From the NCBI RefSeq assembly GCF_030283205.1, contig NZ_JASNWF010000037.1, forward strand, positions 1 to 64,000: a stretch of 64,000 nt of DNA, written 5' to 3'. Position numbers and translations under genes: made by a program. Positions 26,599 to 35,259 of the stretch are shown piece by piece (positions within the stretch are counted from its first letter, which is position 1; each line of letters starts with the position of its first letter). A model generated the notes under the pieces. That model was given only the letters and a program-made list of their open reading frames with translations, was not told the DNA's origin and searched no databases. The stretch is from Actinomadura opuntiae. Its GTDB lineage: Bacteria > Actinomycetota > Actinomycetes > Streptosporangiales > Streptosporangiaceae.

Positions 26599-27622
26599 CC
26601 GACTCGACCGGGAGGCTGGAGTCGGCGGGGAGGTCCAGCTCGGACGGGTCGAGGCCGGAGGCGACGAGTTCGGAGCCGAGGGCGGCGACCATCGCGCCGT
26701 TGTCGGTGCACAGCTTCGGGCGCGGGACGCGCAGCCGGACGCCGGCGGCCTCGCAGCGCTCGGCGGCCAGGGCGCGCAGCCGCGAGTTGGCCGCGACGCC
26801 GCCGCCGATCAGCAGGTCGTGGACGCCGTTGTCCTTGCAGACCTTGAGCGCCTTCTGGGTGAGGACGTCCACGACGGCCTCCTGGAAGGACGCGGCGACG
26901 TCCGGGACGGGGACGGCCTCGCCCGCGCGCTCCTTGGCCTCCACCCAGCGCGCCACGGCCGTCTTCAGGCCGGAGAACGAGAAGTCGTAGGTGCCGTCGT
27001 TGTACTTGCCGCGCGGGAACGCGATCGCGGCGGGGTCGCCCTCGCGGGCCATCCGGTCGATCACCGGGCCGCCGGGGAAGCCCAGGCCGAGGACGCGCGC
27101 GACCTTGTCGAACGCCTCGCCCGCGGCGTCGTCGACGGTGCTGCCGAGCGAGCGGACGTCGCCCGCGACGTCCGGCACCAGCAGCAGCGAGGAGTGCCCG
27201 CCCGACACCAGCATCGCCACGCACGGCTTCGGCAGCGGACCGTGTTCGAGCTGGTCGACGCAGACGTGCGCGGCGAGGTGGTTGACGCCGTACAGCGGCT
27301 TGCCGAGCGACAGCGCGTACGCCTTGGCGGCGGCGACGCCGACCATCAGGGCGCCGGGCAGGCCGGGGCCGGCGGTGACGGCGAACGCGTCGATGTCGGT
27401 GAACGCCACGCCCGCCTCGTTCAGCGCCCGCTCGACGGTCGGGCCCATCGCCTCCAGGTGCGCGCGGGACGCGACCTCGGGCACCACGCCGCCGAAGCGG
27501 GCGTGCTGCTCGACGCTGGAGGCGATCGCGTCGGCCAGCAGCGTGCGGCCGCGGACGATCCCGACGCCCGTCTCGTCGCACGAGGTCTCGATGCCGAGGA
27601 CCAGCGGTTCTTCGCGGATCAT
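26588..27622 (-). CDS. tsaD: tRNA N6-adenosine threonylcarbamoyltransferase TsaD
   Basis: Transfers threonylcarbamoyl from TC-AMP to A37 of ANN-decoding tRNAs. The 344-residue ASKHA-fold protein shows ETSCDETGVGIV at the N-terminus, metal ligands His115 and His119 in NHLAAHVCVD, VSGGHSSL, and GGGVAANSRLR. ATG at 27622 with GGGGGAG upstream; the ATGA overlaps the rimI stop. The operon tsaB-rimI-tsaD with tsaE a little upstream supplies most of the t6A pathway. Confidence 0.97.
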   Translation of the reverse strand: MIREEPLVLGIETSCDETGVGIVRGRTLLADAIASSVEQHARFGGVVPEVASRAHLEAMGPTVERALNEAGVAFTDIDAFAVTAGPGLPGALMVGVAAAKAYALSLGKPLYGVNHLAAHVCVDQLEHGPLPKPCVAMLVSGGHSSLLLVPDVAGDVRSLGSTVDDAAGEAFDKVARVLGLGFPGGPVIDRMAREGDPAAIAFPRGKYNDGTYDFSFSGLKTAVARWVEAKERAGEAVPVPDVAASFQEAVVDVLTQKALKVCKDNGVHDLLIGGGVAANSRLRALAAERCEAAGVRLRVPRPKLCTDNGAMVAALGSELVASGLDPSELDLPADSSLPVESVTL

Positions 27623-28110
27623 GTGCTCCCCCTGGTGAAGCCCACCGGACGGCGCTCCAAGCGGCGGCACATCACCACCGCGTCGACGTCGGCGGGCTGG
27701 TAGTAGCGCTTGCGGATCCCGACCTCGAAGAACCCGAACCGCTCGTAGAGCCGGCGCGCGGGCGGGTTGTCGGCGCGGACCTCCAGGAACACCGCCTCGG
27801 CGTTGCGGCGGGACGCCTCGTCCATCAGCTCGGTGAGCAGGGCGGCGCCGATCCCGGCGCCGCGGCGGTCGGCGCGCACCCCGATCGTCTGCACGTCGGC
27901 CTGCCCGCCCGCGGCGGCGAGGCCCGCGTAGCCGACGATCTCGCCGCCGGGCTCCTCGGCGACGACGTAGTGGCGGGTGGCGGGCTGGCCGGCCAGCTCC
28001 TCGGCGAGCATCTGCTCGCTCCACGCGTCGTCGGGGAACAGGACCTGCTCCAGCGCGTGGACGGCGGGCAGGTCGGCGCGGGTCATGCCGCGCAGCACGA
28101 CGTCGGTCAC
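27619..28110 (-). CDS. rimI: Ribosomal-protein-alanine N-acetyltransferase RimI
   Basis: GNAT acetyltransferase of 163 residues that acetylates the N-terminal alanine of S18 and other proteins. The acetyl-CoA loop is IGVRADRRGAGIGAALL, and the C-terminal NPPARRLYERFGFFEVGIRK followed by YYQ is typical. GTG start at 28110 overlapping the tsaB stop (GTGA), and its own TGA overlaps the tsaD ATG, so the three genes are translationally coupled. Confidence 0.95.
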   Translation of the reverse strand: MTDVVLRGMTRADLPAVHALEQVLFPDDAWSEQMLAEELAGQPATRHYVVAEEPGGEIVGYAGLAAAGGQADVQTIGVRADRRGAGIGAALLTELMDEASRRNAEAVFLEVRADNPPARRLYERFGFFEVGIRKRYYQPADVDAVVMCRRLERRPVGFTRGST

Positions 28111-28787
28111 CGCCCGGTCACCTTCTTGCGCGGGCCCGGCTCCTTCGCGTCGGGCCTGCGCAGGTACAGCGGCTCGGGCGGCAGCAGGTCGGGGCCCTTC
28201 TCGCCGGCCAGCCGCGCGACGGCCAGCTCCGCGACGGCGGACGCGGTGGGCAGCAGCGGCTCGTGCCCGCCGGCGCCGAGGACCTCCGGGTACAGGGCCG
28301 CGCCCTCGCCGATCACCGGAAGCCCCTCTGGGGCGCCGTCCAGGACGTCGGCGGCGGGGCCGACGGCGGGCTCGGTGGCGCGGGCGCGCGACGAGGCGTA
28401 CCGCGCCCAGTAGACCTCCTTGCGGCGGGCGTCCGTGGCGACCGCGAACGGCTCGTCCCGTCCGGAGGCCCAGGCGATGGCGTCTAGCGTGCAGACACCG
28501 TGCACCGGGACGCCCAGCGACTCGCCCATCGCGCGCGCCGTGACCAGCCCGACGCGCAGGCCGGTGTACGGGCCGGGGCCCACGCCGACGGCGATCGCGC
28601 TGAGCGTGTCGGGCGCCGCGCCCGCCTCGGCCAGCACGGCCTTGATGGACGGGGTGAGCAGCTCGGTGTGCCTGCGCCGGTCGACGGCCTCGGCCTGGGC
28701 ACGGCGCCGCGCGCCCTCGCCGGGGATCCACTCATGCAGCGCCACCGTGATCGCGGCGGTCGCGGTGTCGAAAGCCAAGACCAGCAC
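28107..28787 (-). CDS. tsaB: t6A biosynthesis dimerisation protein TsaB
   Basis: Catalytically inactive ASKHA-fold partner of TsaD, 226 residues. The N-terminus LVLAFDTATAAITVAL and the segment GVGPGPYTGLRVGLVTARAM are characteristic. GTG start at 28787 with no ribosome site; TAGGCT lies eight bases upstream (28801-28796), so the tsaB-rimI-tsaD message is likely leaderless. Confidence 0.95.
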   Translation of the reverse strand: MLVLAFDTATAAITVALHEWIPGEGARRRAQAEAVDRRRHTELLTPSIKAVLAEAGAAPDTLSAIAVGVGPGPYTGLRVGLVTARAMGESLGVPVHGVCTLDAIAWASGRDEPFAVATDARRKEVYWARYASSRARATEPAVGPAADVLDGAPEGLPVIGEGAALYPEVLGAGGHEPLLPTASAVAELAVARLAGEKGPDLLPPEPLYLRRPDAKEPGPRKKVTGR

Positions 28788-28871
28788 GGGTTGTAAGCCT
28801 AGTCCAGCCGGTGGCCTGCACGGTGCCTCATCCGGGACGGCGGTACCGCGGCCCCGGGCCCGGCGGGGAGG

Positions 28872-30371
28872 TCAGGCCTTGTCGAGCGCCTGCAGGACGG
28901 TCTTGGCCACCTCGGTGGCGCCGTCGCCGGCGTCCTTGGACGACAGCGGGTCGCCGTCGTCGGATCCGGAGTAGTGGATCGTCACCAGCACGTTCGCGAG
29001 CCGCACGTTGGTGATCGCCTCGCCGGAGCCCTGCCCCTTGTCGACGCTGTAGACCAGGTAGCCCTCGTCGCCGACGCCCTTGACGTCGCTCTTCTCGGTC
29101 AGCTCCTGCCCCGCGAGCAGGGACTTGCCGGACTCGTCGGCGCTGCGCTCGGTGGCGATGGTGCTCTGCGCGACGGCGGTCGGGGTCTGCCCGGACGTCC
29201 CGGCGATCGCGCGCAGCTCGACGGTGAGCTGGCGCTTCTTGTCACCGGCGTAGGCGCCCCAGACGCAGCCGTTCTGCTGGTCGTTGTTCTGGTAGTTGTC
29301 GGCCGGGTTCTGCTCGGAGCCGGGGGCCAGCCGGTCGATCAGATCCTTGCCGAGGACCGAGCAGGAGTCGGGCACCGCCGAGCGCTCGCCGCTCGCCGTC
29401 GGGGAGCTGTCGGTGGCGCCGCTGCCGACGGCCTGGCCCGTGCCGTGCTCGGCGCCGCCGCCGACGCCATTCAGGATGAGGAACACCGCCAGCGCGCAGG
29501 CCGCCACGGCGCCGCCCGCTGCCAGCAGGATCGCGCCGCGCCGGCCGCCGCGGCGCTCGCGGGCGACCCGGTGGCTGCCGCTGGCCGTCCGGTATCCGCC
29601 GCTTCCGGCCCGGTGGCCGCCGCTCCCGGCGGCGTATCCGCCGCTGCCCGCGCGGTATCCGCCGCTCTCCGCCGCGTAGTCGCCGCTGCCGGACCGGTAG
29701 TCGCCGCTGCCCGAGTCGTAGCGGTCGCGCCGGGCGGAGTAGCCGCCGCTGTCGGCCGGGTAGTTGCCGCTGCCGGACCCGGTCTCGTAGCTGCCGCCCG
29801 TCGCGTAGTCGCCGATCGGGTAGCTGCCGCTCTCGGAGGGGTAGCCGCCCGTCGAGTACCGGCCGCCTTCGGACGGGTACGCGCCGCCGGCGGTCGAATA
29901 CCTGCCGCTCTCGGCGGAGTACCGGTCGCCGCCGGCCGGGTAGCCGCCGCTCGTCGAGTAGCGGCCGCTCTCGGGGGGCTGGGCGCCGCCCTGGGCGGGG
30001 TACCCGCCGGTCGGGTACTCACCTGTGGGGTAGCCGCCGGTGCCGTAGCCGCCGCTCGCGGCCGGATAACCCCCGGTTCCTGACGAGGGGTAGCCGCCCG
30101 AGGACGAAGGGTAGCCGCCGGAGCCGACGGGCGGGGGCGGGGGCGGGTAAGCGCCGGAGCCGGGCACGGAGGGGTAGCCGCCGGTTCCGGGCGCGGACGG
30201 GTAGCCGCCGGTTCCGGGCGCGGACGGGTGGCCGCCGGAGCCGCTCTCGCGGTCCCCGGCGCCCGCCGGGTGGCCGCCCGTGCCCGAGGCACGGCGGCCG
30301 TCCTGCCCCGGGTACGGCCCGTACGCGCCGTCCCTCGTGCGGTCGTCGCCGCTGCGATGGCTGCCACTCAC
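28872..30371 (-). CDS. Gly/Tyr/Pro-rich single-pass membrane protein with ectodomain
   Basis: 499-residue protein inserted between tsaB and tsaE. Residues ~20-270 are low-complexity repeats of the types TGGYPSAPG, ESGRYST and GSGGYRAGS, very rich in Gly, Tyr, Ser and Pro. One membrane span is at ~281-303 (AILLAAGGAVAACALAVFLI). The external part (~330-499) contains CSVLGKDLIDRLAPG and NGCVWGAYAGDKKRQLTVEL, resembling small actinobacterial lipoprotein-type domains (DUF3558-like) with a conserved Cys pair. The start is the GTG at 30371 with GGAG ten bases upstream; the frame is open to 30473. Function unknown; the disordered N-terminus is cytoplasmic by the positive-inside rule. Confidence 0.75.
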   Translation of the reverse strand: MSGSHRSGDDRTRDGAYGPYPGQDGRRASGTGGHPAGAGDRESGSGGHPSAPGTGGYPSAPGTGGYPSVPGSGAYPPPPPPVGSGGYPSSSGGYPSSGTGGYPAASGGYGTGGYPTGEYPTGGYPAQGGAQPPESGRYSTSGGYPAGGDRYSAESGRYSTAGGAYPSEGGRYSTGGYPSESGSYPIGDYATGGSYETGSGSGNYPADSGGYSARRDRYDSGSGDYRSGSGDYAAESGGYRAGSGGYAAGSGGHRAGSGGYRTASGSHRVARERRGGRRGAILLAAGGAVAACALAVFLILNGVGGGAEHGTGQAVGSGATDSSPTASGERSAVPDSCSVLGKDLIDRLAPGSEQNPADNYQNNDQQNGCVWGAYAGDKKRQLTVELRAIAGTSGQTPTAVAQSTIATERSADESGKSLLAGQELTEKSDVKGVGDEGYLVYSVDKGQGSGEAITNVRLANVLVTIHYSGSDDGDPLSSKDAGDGATEVAKTVLQALDKA

Positions 30372-30505
30372 CGGATCCCACTCCTGCTTTGCGGAAATCT
30401 CTGATATGTCGCGTAGGTGAGGTTCGTTCCGGCAAAGAGTACGACATCTCACAGCAAAGTGGTCCGGCGGCACTTACGAAAATCGGAGAAGATCTCCGAT
30501 CCTTC

Positions 30506-30976
30506 TCAGTCCAGGTCGCCGGGCAGGTCGCTCCAGCGATCACCGACGCCTTCGATCCTTACTTCGCGCGTCTCGCCCGGCCCGTCCCCGCGCGAAATGA
30601 TCACTTCCAGCCGGTCGTCGGCGAGGCCCTCGGCGAGGCCTTCTCCCCATTCCACGATCGTCACCGATTCCGCCACCGAGGCGTCGAGATCGAGATCGTC
30701 GAGCTCCGCGAAACCGCCCAGCCGGTAGGCGTCCACGTGCACCAGCGGCGGGCCGCCCGCCAGCGACGGGTGCACCCGCGCGATGACGAACGTCGGCGAG
30801 GTGACCGGCCCGCGGACCTTGAGGCCCTCGCCGATCCCCTGCGTCAGCGTCGTCTTGCCCGCGCCGAGGTGGCCCGTCATCACCACCAGGTCCCCGGCCC
30901 GCAGCAGCCCGGCCAGCCGGACGCCGAACTCCCGCATGTCCCCGTCGCTCGGGACGGTGACGGTCATGCCGCTCAT
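30506..30976 (-). CDS. tsaE: tRNA threonylcarbamoyladenosine biosynthesis ATPase TsaE
   Basis: P-loop ATPase of 156 residues that drives turnover of the TsaBD complex. Walker A GHLGAGKTT at 35-43; SPTFVIARVH and HVDAYRLGGFAELDDLDLD are family hallmarks. ATG at 30976 behind a run of AGGAG; the ATGA overlaps the hydrolase stop. Confidence 0.96.
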   Translation of the reverse strand: MSGMTVTVPSDGDMREFGVRLAGLLRAGDLVVMTGHLGAGKTTLTQGIGEGLKVRGPVTSPTFVIARVHPSLAGGPPLVHVDAYRLGGFAELDDLDLDASVAESVTIVEWGEGLAEGLADDRLEVIISRGDGPGETREVRIEGVGDRWSDLPGDLD

Positions 30977-32064
30977 GCCGTGCGCTCCTCCTCCTCGCGG
31001 CCGGCCTCCAGGCAGCCCGGACGGACGCGCTCGACCAGCCGGCGCAGCCCGCCGGTGACCACGCCCGGATACTCCAGCGGCAGCACGTGCCCGGCCTCCT
31101 CCACCTCTACCAGCTCCGCGTCCGGCAGCGCCCAGGCGACGCGGCGGCCGTGCGCGGGCGGGGTCAGCCGGTCCTGCCCGCCGACCGCCACCAGCACGGG
31201 CACCCGGCCCAGCGCCTCCAGCGACCCGACCTTGTCGTGCACCATCAGCGCCGGGTAGAACTCCGCGATCACGTCGATCGGGGTCGCCCTGATCATCTGC
31301 TCCAGGAAGTCGACGACCGTGGGGCTGACCTGCTTGTCGGCGAACGCCATCTTCCGGGTGACGACGAACGCCAGGTCGGCGCCCAGCCCGCGCGCCCGGT
31401 CCACCAGGTCGGCGCGCCGGCCGAGGCCCCGCAGGGTGCGCGGCGCCAGCGGCCGGACGACCTTGGCCAGCAGCAGCGGCAGCCCGAGCGTCATCTCCGC
31501 CAGGTCCCCGCACGAGGTGTTGACCAGCGCGGCGCCGACGACCCGCGGCCCGAACAGCTCGGGATGCGCGTCCGCCAGCGCCATGATCGACATGCCGCCC
31601 ATCGAGTGCCCGACCAGGACCACCGGCCCCTCGGGGGCCGCCGCGCGCAGCACCGCGGCCAGGTCCTCGCCGGTCTGCTCGATCGTCGCGTGCACCGGGT
31701 CGCCGCGCCCGGAGCGGCCGTGGCTGCGCTGGTCCCAGAACACCATCCGCAGCCGTCCCCGCAGGTCGCGGCGCTGGTAGTGCCAGGAGTCCTGGTTCAG
31801 GCAGTAGCCGTGGCAGAACACGACCGTGAGCTCGGCGTCGTCGGGGCCGTCGACCTCGACGTGCAGCTTCAGGCCGTCGGAGGCGCGGACGGACATCGTC
31901 CGGCCGCGCAGCTCGCCGAACGGCTCGCCGGCGTCCGGGTCGGGGCGCAGCCGCACCCGGCCCACGGCCAGCCGCCGCAGCCCCACCGCCGCGCCCACCC
32001 CGGCCGCGCCGACACCCGCGACGGCCCCGGCGATCCCGATCAGCCGCCTGTTCCTGACGTCCAT
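30973..32064 (-). CDS. Alpha/beta hydrolase with N-terminal membrane anchor
   Basis: 363 residues. An N-terminal hydrophobic Gly/Ala stretch (residues 8-29) acts as membrane anchor or uncleaved signal. Nucleophile Ser154 in GHSMGG, oxyanion-type HGYCLN, acid in GGQDRLTPP and catalytic His in EEAGHVLPLE complete the triad. This hydrolase is regularly found between alr and tsaE in actinobacteria; its substrate is not known. ATG at 32064 lies two bases past the alr stop; a GTG two codons earlier would overlap it. Confidence 0.88.
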   Translation of the reverse strand: MDVRNRRLIGIAGAVAGVGAAGVGAAVGLRRLAVGRVRLRPDPDAGEPFGELRGRTMSVRASDGLKLHVEVDGPDDAELTVVFCHGYCLNQDSWHYQRRDLRGRLRMVFWDQRSHGRSGRGDPVHATIEQTGEDLAAVLRAAAPEGPVVLVGHSMGGMSIMALADAHPELFGPRVVGAALVNTSCGDLAEMTLGLPLLLAKVVRPLAPRTLRGLGRRADLVDRARGLGADLAFVVTRKMAFADKQVSPTVVDFLEQMIRATPIDVIAEFYPALMVHDKVGSLEALGRVPVLVAVGGQDRLTPPAHGRRVAWALPDAELVEVEEAGHVLPLEYPGVVTGGLRRLVERVRPGCLEAGREEEERTA

Positions 32065-32066
32065 CC

Positions 32067-33194
32067 TCACGCCCCCTGCCGCCCCCGATAGACCCTCGGC
32101 ACCCGGGACCCGATCCGGGTGACGATCTCGTAGGAGATCGTGCCGAGCGCGTCCGCCCACTCCTGCGCGGTCGGCTCGCCCCGGTCGCCCGGCCCGAACA
32201 GCACGATCTCCTCCCCCGCCGCCATCTCGTCGTCCCCGAGATCGATGACGAACTGGTCCATGCAGACCCGTCCGGCGATCGTCCGGCGGCGACCGGCCGC
32301 GAGGACCTCCAGCACGTTCGACCCGTGCCGCGGGATGCCGTCGCCGTACCCGGCCGGCACCACCGCGAGGTTCGTCTCGCTCTTCGTGAAGTAGGTGTGC
32401 CCGTACGACACGCCGCTGCCCGCCGGAACCCGCTTGACCAGCGCCGCGTCCGCCACCAGCGTCATCGCCGGCCGCAACCCGAAGGTACCGAGCGACGGCA
32501 CCGGTGTCAGCCCGTACGTCGCGATACCCGGCCGTACGAGGTCGAACCGCGCCTCCGGCAGGGTCAGCGCCGCCGCCGAATTCGCCAGATGCCGGACCTC
32601 GAGCCGCGCGCCCGCCTTCTCCGCGTGCTCCACCATCTCGGTGAACGCGCCGAGCTGCGTGCCGATGGACGGATGGCCGGGCTCGTCCGCGCACGCGAAG
32701 TGCGACATCGCCCCCACCACCCGCAGGTGCCCGGCCGCCTCCGCCGTCAGCGCCGCGTCCACCAGGTCGCGCCAGTCCTGCCCGCGCGCCCCGCCCCGCG
32801 TCATGCCGGTGTCGGCCTTCAGGTGCACCCGCGCCGGGCGCCCCGCCCGCTCGGCCGCCCGGACCAGCTCGTCCACCAGCCACAAGGCGCCCACGGTCAG
32901 GTCGACGTCGCGCGCCACGGCCTGCTCGAACGGCTCGCCGGGCACGCCCAGGCACACCAGCGTCCGGACGTCCACGCCCGCGTCCCGCAGCGCCAGCGCC
33001 TCCGCCAGCTTCGCCACGCCCAGCCACGTCGCGCCCCCGACGAGCGCCGCGCGCCCCGCCTCCACCAGGCCGTGCCCGTACGCCTCGGCCTTCACCATCG
33101 CCATCACCTCGGCGCCGCCCGCCTTCTCGCGCAGCAGCCCGATGTTCCCGGCAATGGCGTCCAGGTCGACGCGCGCCTCCGCAGGAACCCTCAT
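32067..33194 (-). CDS. alr: Alanine racemase
   Basis: PLP enzyme making D-alanine for peptidoglycan. 375 residues, with the PLP lysine Lys35 in MAMVKAEAYGHG and the second catalytic base Tyr264 in GSGVSYGHTYF; FDLVRPGIATYG is also conserved. ATG at 33194; a CAGACT element eight bases upstream may make the message leaderless. It heads a run alr-hydrolase-tsaE with 2-base gaps or 4-base overlaps. Confidence 0.97.
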   Translation of the reverse strand: MRVPAEARVDLDAIAGNIGLLREKAGGAEVMAMVKAEAYGHGLVEAGRAALVGGATWLGVAKLAEALALRDAGVDVRTLVCLGVPGEPFEQAVARDVDLTVGALWLVDELVRAAERAGRPARVHLKADTGMTRGGARGQDWRDLVDAALTAEAAGHLRVVGAMSHFACADEPGHPSIGTQLGAFTEMVEHAEKAGARLEVRHLANSAAALTLPEARFDLVRPGIATYGLTPVPSLGTFGLRPAMTLVADAALVKRVPAGSGVSYGHTYFTKSETNLAVVPAGYGDGIPRHGSNVLEVLAAGRRRTIAGRVCMDQFVIDLGDDEMAAGEEIVLFGPGDRGEPTAQEWADALGTISYEIVTRIGSRVPRVYRGRQGA

Positions 33195-33364
33195 GGTCAC
33201 CCAGTCTGCCGTTCCCGAGCCCGTGCCCGGAGCACCCCCGCCCGGACCCGCCCCGGTGAGGCGCACCCCCGTGCGCCTTCTGCCCCCTATGACGCGTTTC
33301 CTCCGCCCACGGTTCGACATCAGCGGAGCGGACGCCTCAACCGTCACGCGAGCGCGCTACCTGA

Positions 33365-33400
33365 CCGGTGGGGGCGAAGCCGAAGGCGAGCCCCCACCGG
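33365..33400. terminator. Hairpin downstream of nnrD
   Basis: CCGGTGGGGGC (33365-33375) pairs perfectly with 33390-33400, and the loop itself contains a GCC-GAA-GGC mini-hairpin. Next to it is a second short inverted motif, GCTCGCGAAGCGAG. It lies in the 286-base gap between nnrD and alr, about 80 bases past the nnrD stop. Confidence 0.7.
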
Positions 33401-33480
33401 GAAGCTCGCGAAGCGAGGCCGCGCTCGCCAAATCACGGTCAGGGTGCGAGCCGCTAGGCGAGCGCCCTGGGCCGGGATTT

Positions 33481-34953
33481 TTAAACACTACGGAACGCGT
33501 CGGGGAGGGCGGTGATGACGTCGTGGGCGCTGATCGGGGACTCGGCGGCGTCGGGGTGGGGGGCGGAGGCCAGGCGGGCGGCGAGGCCGTGCAGGTAGGC
33601 GCCGGCGGCGGCCGCGTCGAGGGCGGGCATGCCACCGGCGAGCAGGGCGCCGACCAGGCCGGACAGGACGTCGCCGGTGCCGGCGGTGGCCAGCCGCGGG
33701 GTGCCGGTCGGGTTGACGCGGACGGGCCGGTCCTGTTCGGCGACCAGGGTCGTCGAGCCCTTGAGCAGGACGGTCGCGGACAGTTCGACGGCGGCGCGGC
33801 GGACGTGCTCCAGGCGGTGGGCCTCGATGTCCTCGCGGGTGGCGTCGATGAGGCGGGACAGCTCGCCGGCGTGCGGGGTGAGGACGGTCGGCGCGGGACG
33901 CAGCAGCAGGTCGCGGCGGCGGGCGAGGACGGTGAGGCCGTCGGCGTCGACCAGGACGGGCAGGTCGGTGGACAGGACGGCCTCCAGCAGCGACTCGGCG
34001 GCGTCGCCGGTGCCGAGGCCGGGGCCGGCGACCCACGCCTGGACGCGGCCGATGCGTTCGAGGACCTTCGCGTCGTGCGGGCCGGGCTCGATCACCGTGG
34101 TGACGACCTCGGGCCAGCGGTGCCGGACGAGTTCGACGGGGTGCGCGACGGAGGCGAAGCGCACCATGCCCGCGCCGCCGCGGACCGCGCCGCCGGTGCT
34201 GAGGACGGCGGCGCCGGTGTACTCGTCGCCGCCGGCGAGGATGCCGACGACGCCGCGCCGGTACTTGTCGGACTCGGGCCCGGGCTCGGGCGGGCGGACG
34301 TCGGCGGGGCGGGCGGCGACCACGTCGGGGTCGGGCAGGTCGTCGCCGAGGCCGATGTCGACGAGCTCGACGACGCCGCAGTGCGAGGCGCCGGGGTCGA
34401 TCAGCAGGCCGGGCTTGTGGGTGCCGAAGGTGACGGTGATGTCGGCGTGCACGGCGTCGCCGGCGACGCTTCCGGTGCCGGCGTCGACGCCGCTCGGGAC
34501 GTCGCAGGCGACGACGAGGCCGGGCGCCTCGGAGGCGAGCGCGGCGAGGCGGGCGTGCGGGTCGCGCAGGGCGCCGGTGCCGCCGATGCCGGTGAGGCCG
34601 TCGACGATGAGGTCGGCGCCGGCGACGGCGTCCGCGGGGTCGTCGCCGAGGAGGCGGCCGCCGGCGGCGCGCAGCGCGGCGAGTCCGCCCTCGTGGATCT
34701 TGGAGCCGGCCTGGACGGCCAGCACGCGGGCGCCGCGGCGGGCCAGCCGGGCGCCGGCGTAGAGGGCGTCGCCGCCGTTGTCGCCGCCGCCGACCAGCAG
34801 CACCACGCGGGACCCGTAGACGGCGGGCAGGACGCGGGCGCAGACCGCCGCCAGTCCCGCGGCGGCCCGCTGCATGAGCGCGCCTTCGGGGAGCCGCGCC
34901 ATCAGCGCGCGCTCCGCCGCCCGCACCTTTCCGACCTCGTGCGCGTACCTCAT
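33481..34953 (-). CDS. nnrD: Bifunctional NAD(P)H-hydrate epimerase/dehydratase
   Basis: Repairs damaged hydrated NADH and NADPH. The 490-residue fusion has an N-terminal YjeF_N epimerase (residues ~1-215; VVLLVGGGDNGGDALYAGAR, CDVPSGVDAGTG) and a C-terminal ADP-dependent ribokinase-like dehydratase (~228-485; LTPHAGELSRL, ATAGTGDVLSGLVGALLAGG). ATG start at 34953. Usual actinobacterial neighbours alr and glmS flank it; acpS, often beside it in streptomycetes, is not here. Confidence 0.96.
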   Translation of the reverse strand: MRYAHEVGKVRAAERALMARLPEGALMQRAAAGLAAVCARVLPAVYGSRVVLLVGGGDNGGDALYAGARLARRGARVLAVQAGSKIHEGGLAALRAAGGRLLGDDPADAVAGADLIVDGLTGIGGTGALRDPHARLAALASEAPGLVVACDVPSGVDAGTGSVAGDAVHADITVTFGTHKPGLLIDPGASHCGVVELVDIGLGDDLPDPDVVAARPADVRPPEPGPESDKYRRGVVGILAGGDEYTGAAVLSTGGAVRGGAGMVRFASVAHPVELVRHRWPEVVTTVIEPGPHDAKVLERIGRVQAWVAGPGLGTGDAAESLLEAVLSTDLPVLVDADGLTVLARRRDLLLRPAPTVLTPHAGELSRLIDATREDIEAHRLEHVRRAAVELSATVLLKGSTTLVAEQDRPVRVNPTGTPRLATAGTGDVLSGLVGALLAGGMPALDAAAAGAYLHGLAARLASAPHPDAAESPISAHDVITALPDAFRSV

Positions 34954-35259
34954 CCGCCGCTCCCCTGGTGCGCCGTCCCGACGATCACATCACTTACCCT
35001 GCCACGCCGCCGCGCCGCGTAACCGGGCGGAGGGGAACGAGCGGGCGCGGCGCAATCGGCCCGGCAATGGCGGCCGTTCACCGGGTCCGGTTCATGGTGT
35101 GCTGCACGAAAGGTGAGTTAGCGTGTGATTTCGCGGAAGTTGCAGTGCGGCGCGGGTGAGGAAAAACCCGTAAAATGATCAGCCAACGTGCAGCGCAGGA
35201 CGGTCCCGGTGCGGCACACTGCGACGGGGCCGCTCCCCGGACGGAAGGGGGTCGGAACG
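34954..35259. other. Divergent intergenic region nnrD / HTH regulator
   Basis: 306 bases with no gene. The right half is AT-richer (around 35120-35190) and contains several A-runs, the usual look of a promoter region for the Scr1-type gene. AAGGGGG at about 35245-35251 is the ribosome site that sets the HTH gene start. Confidence 0.5.
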
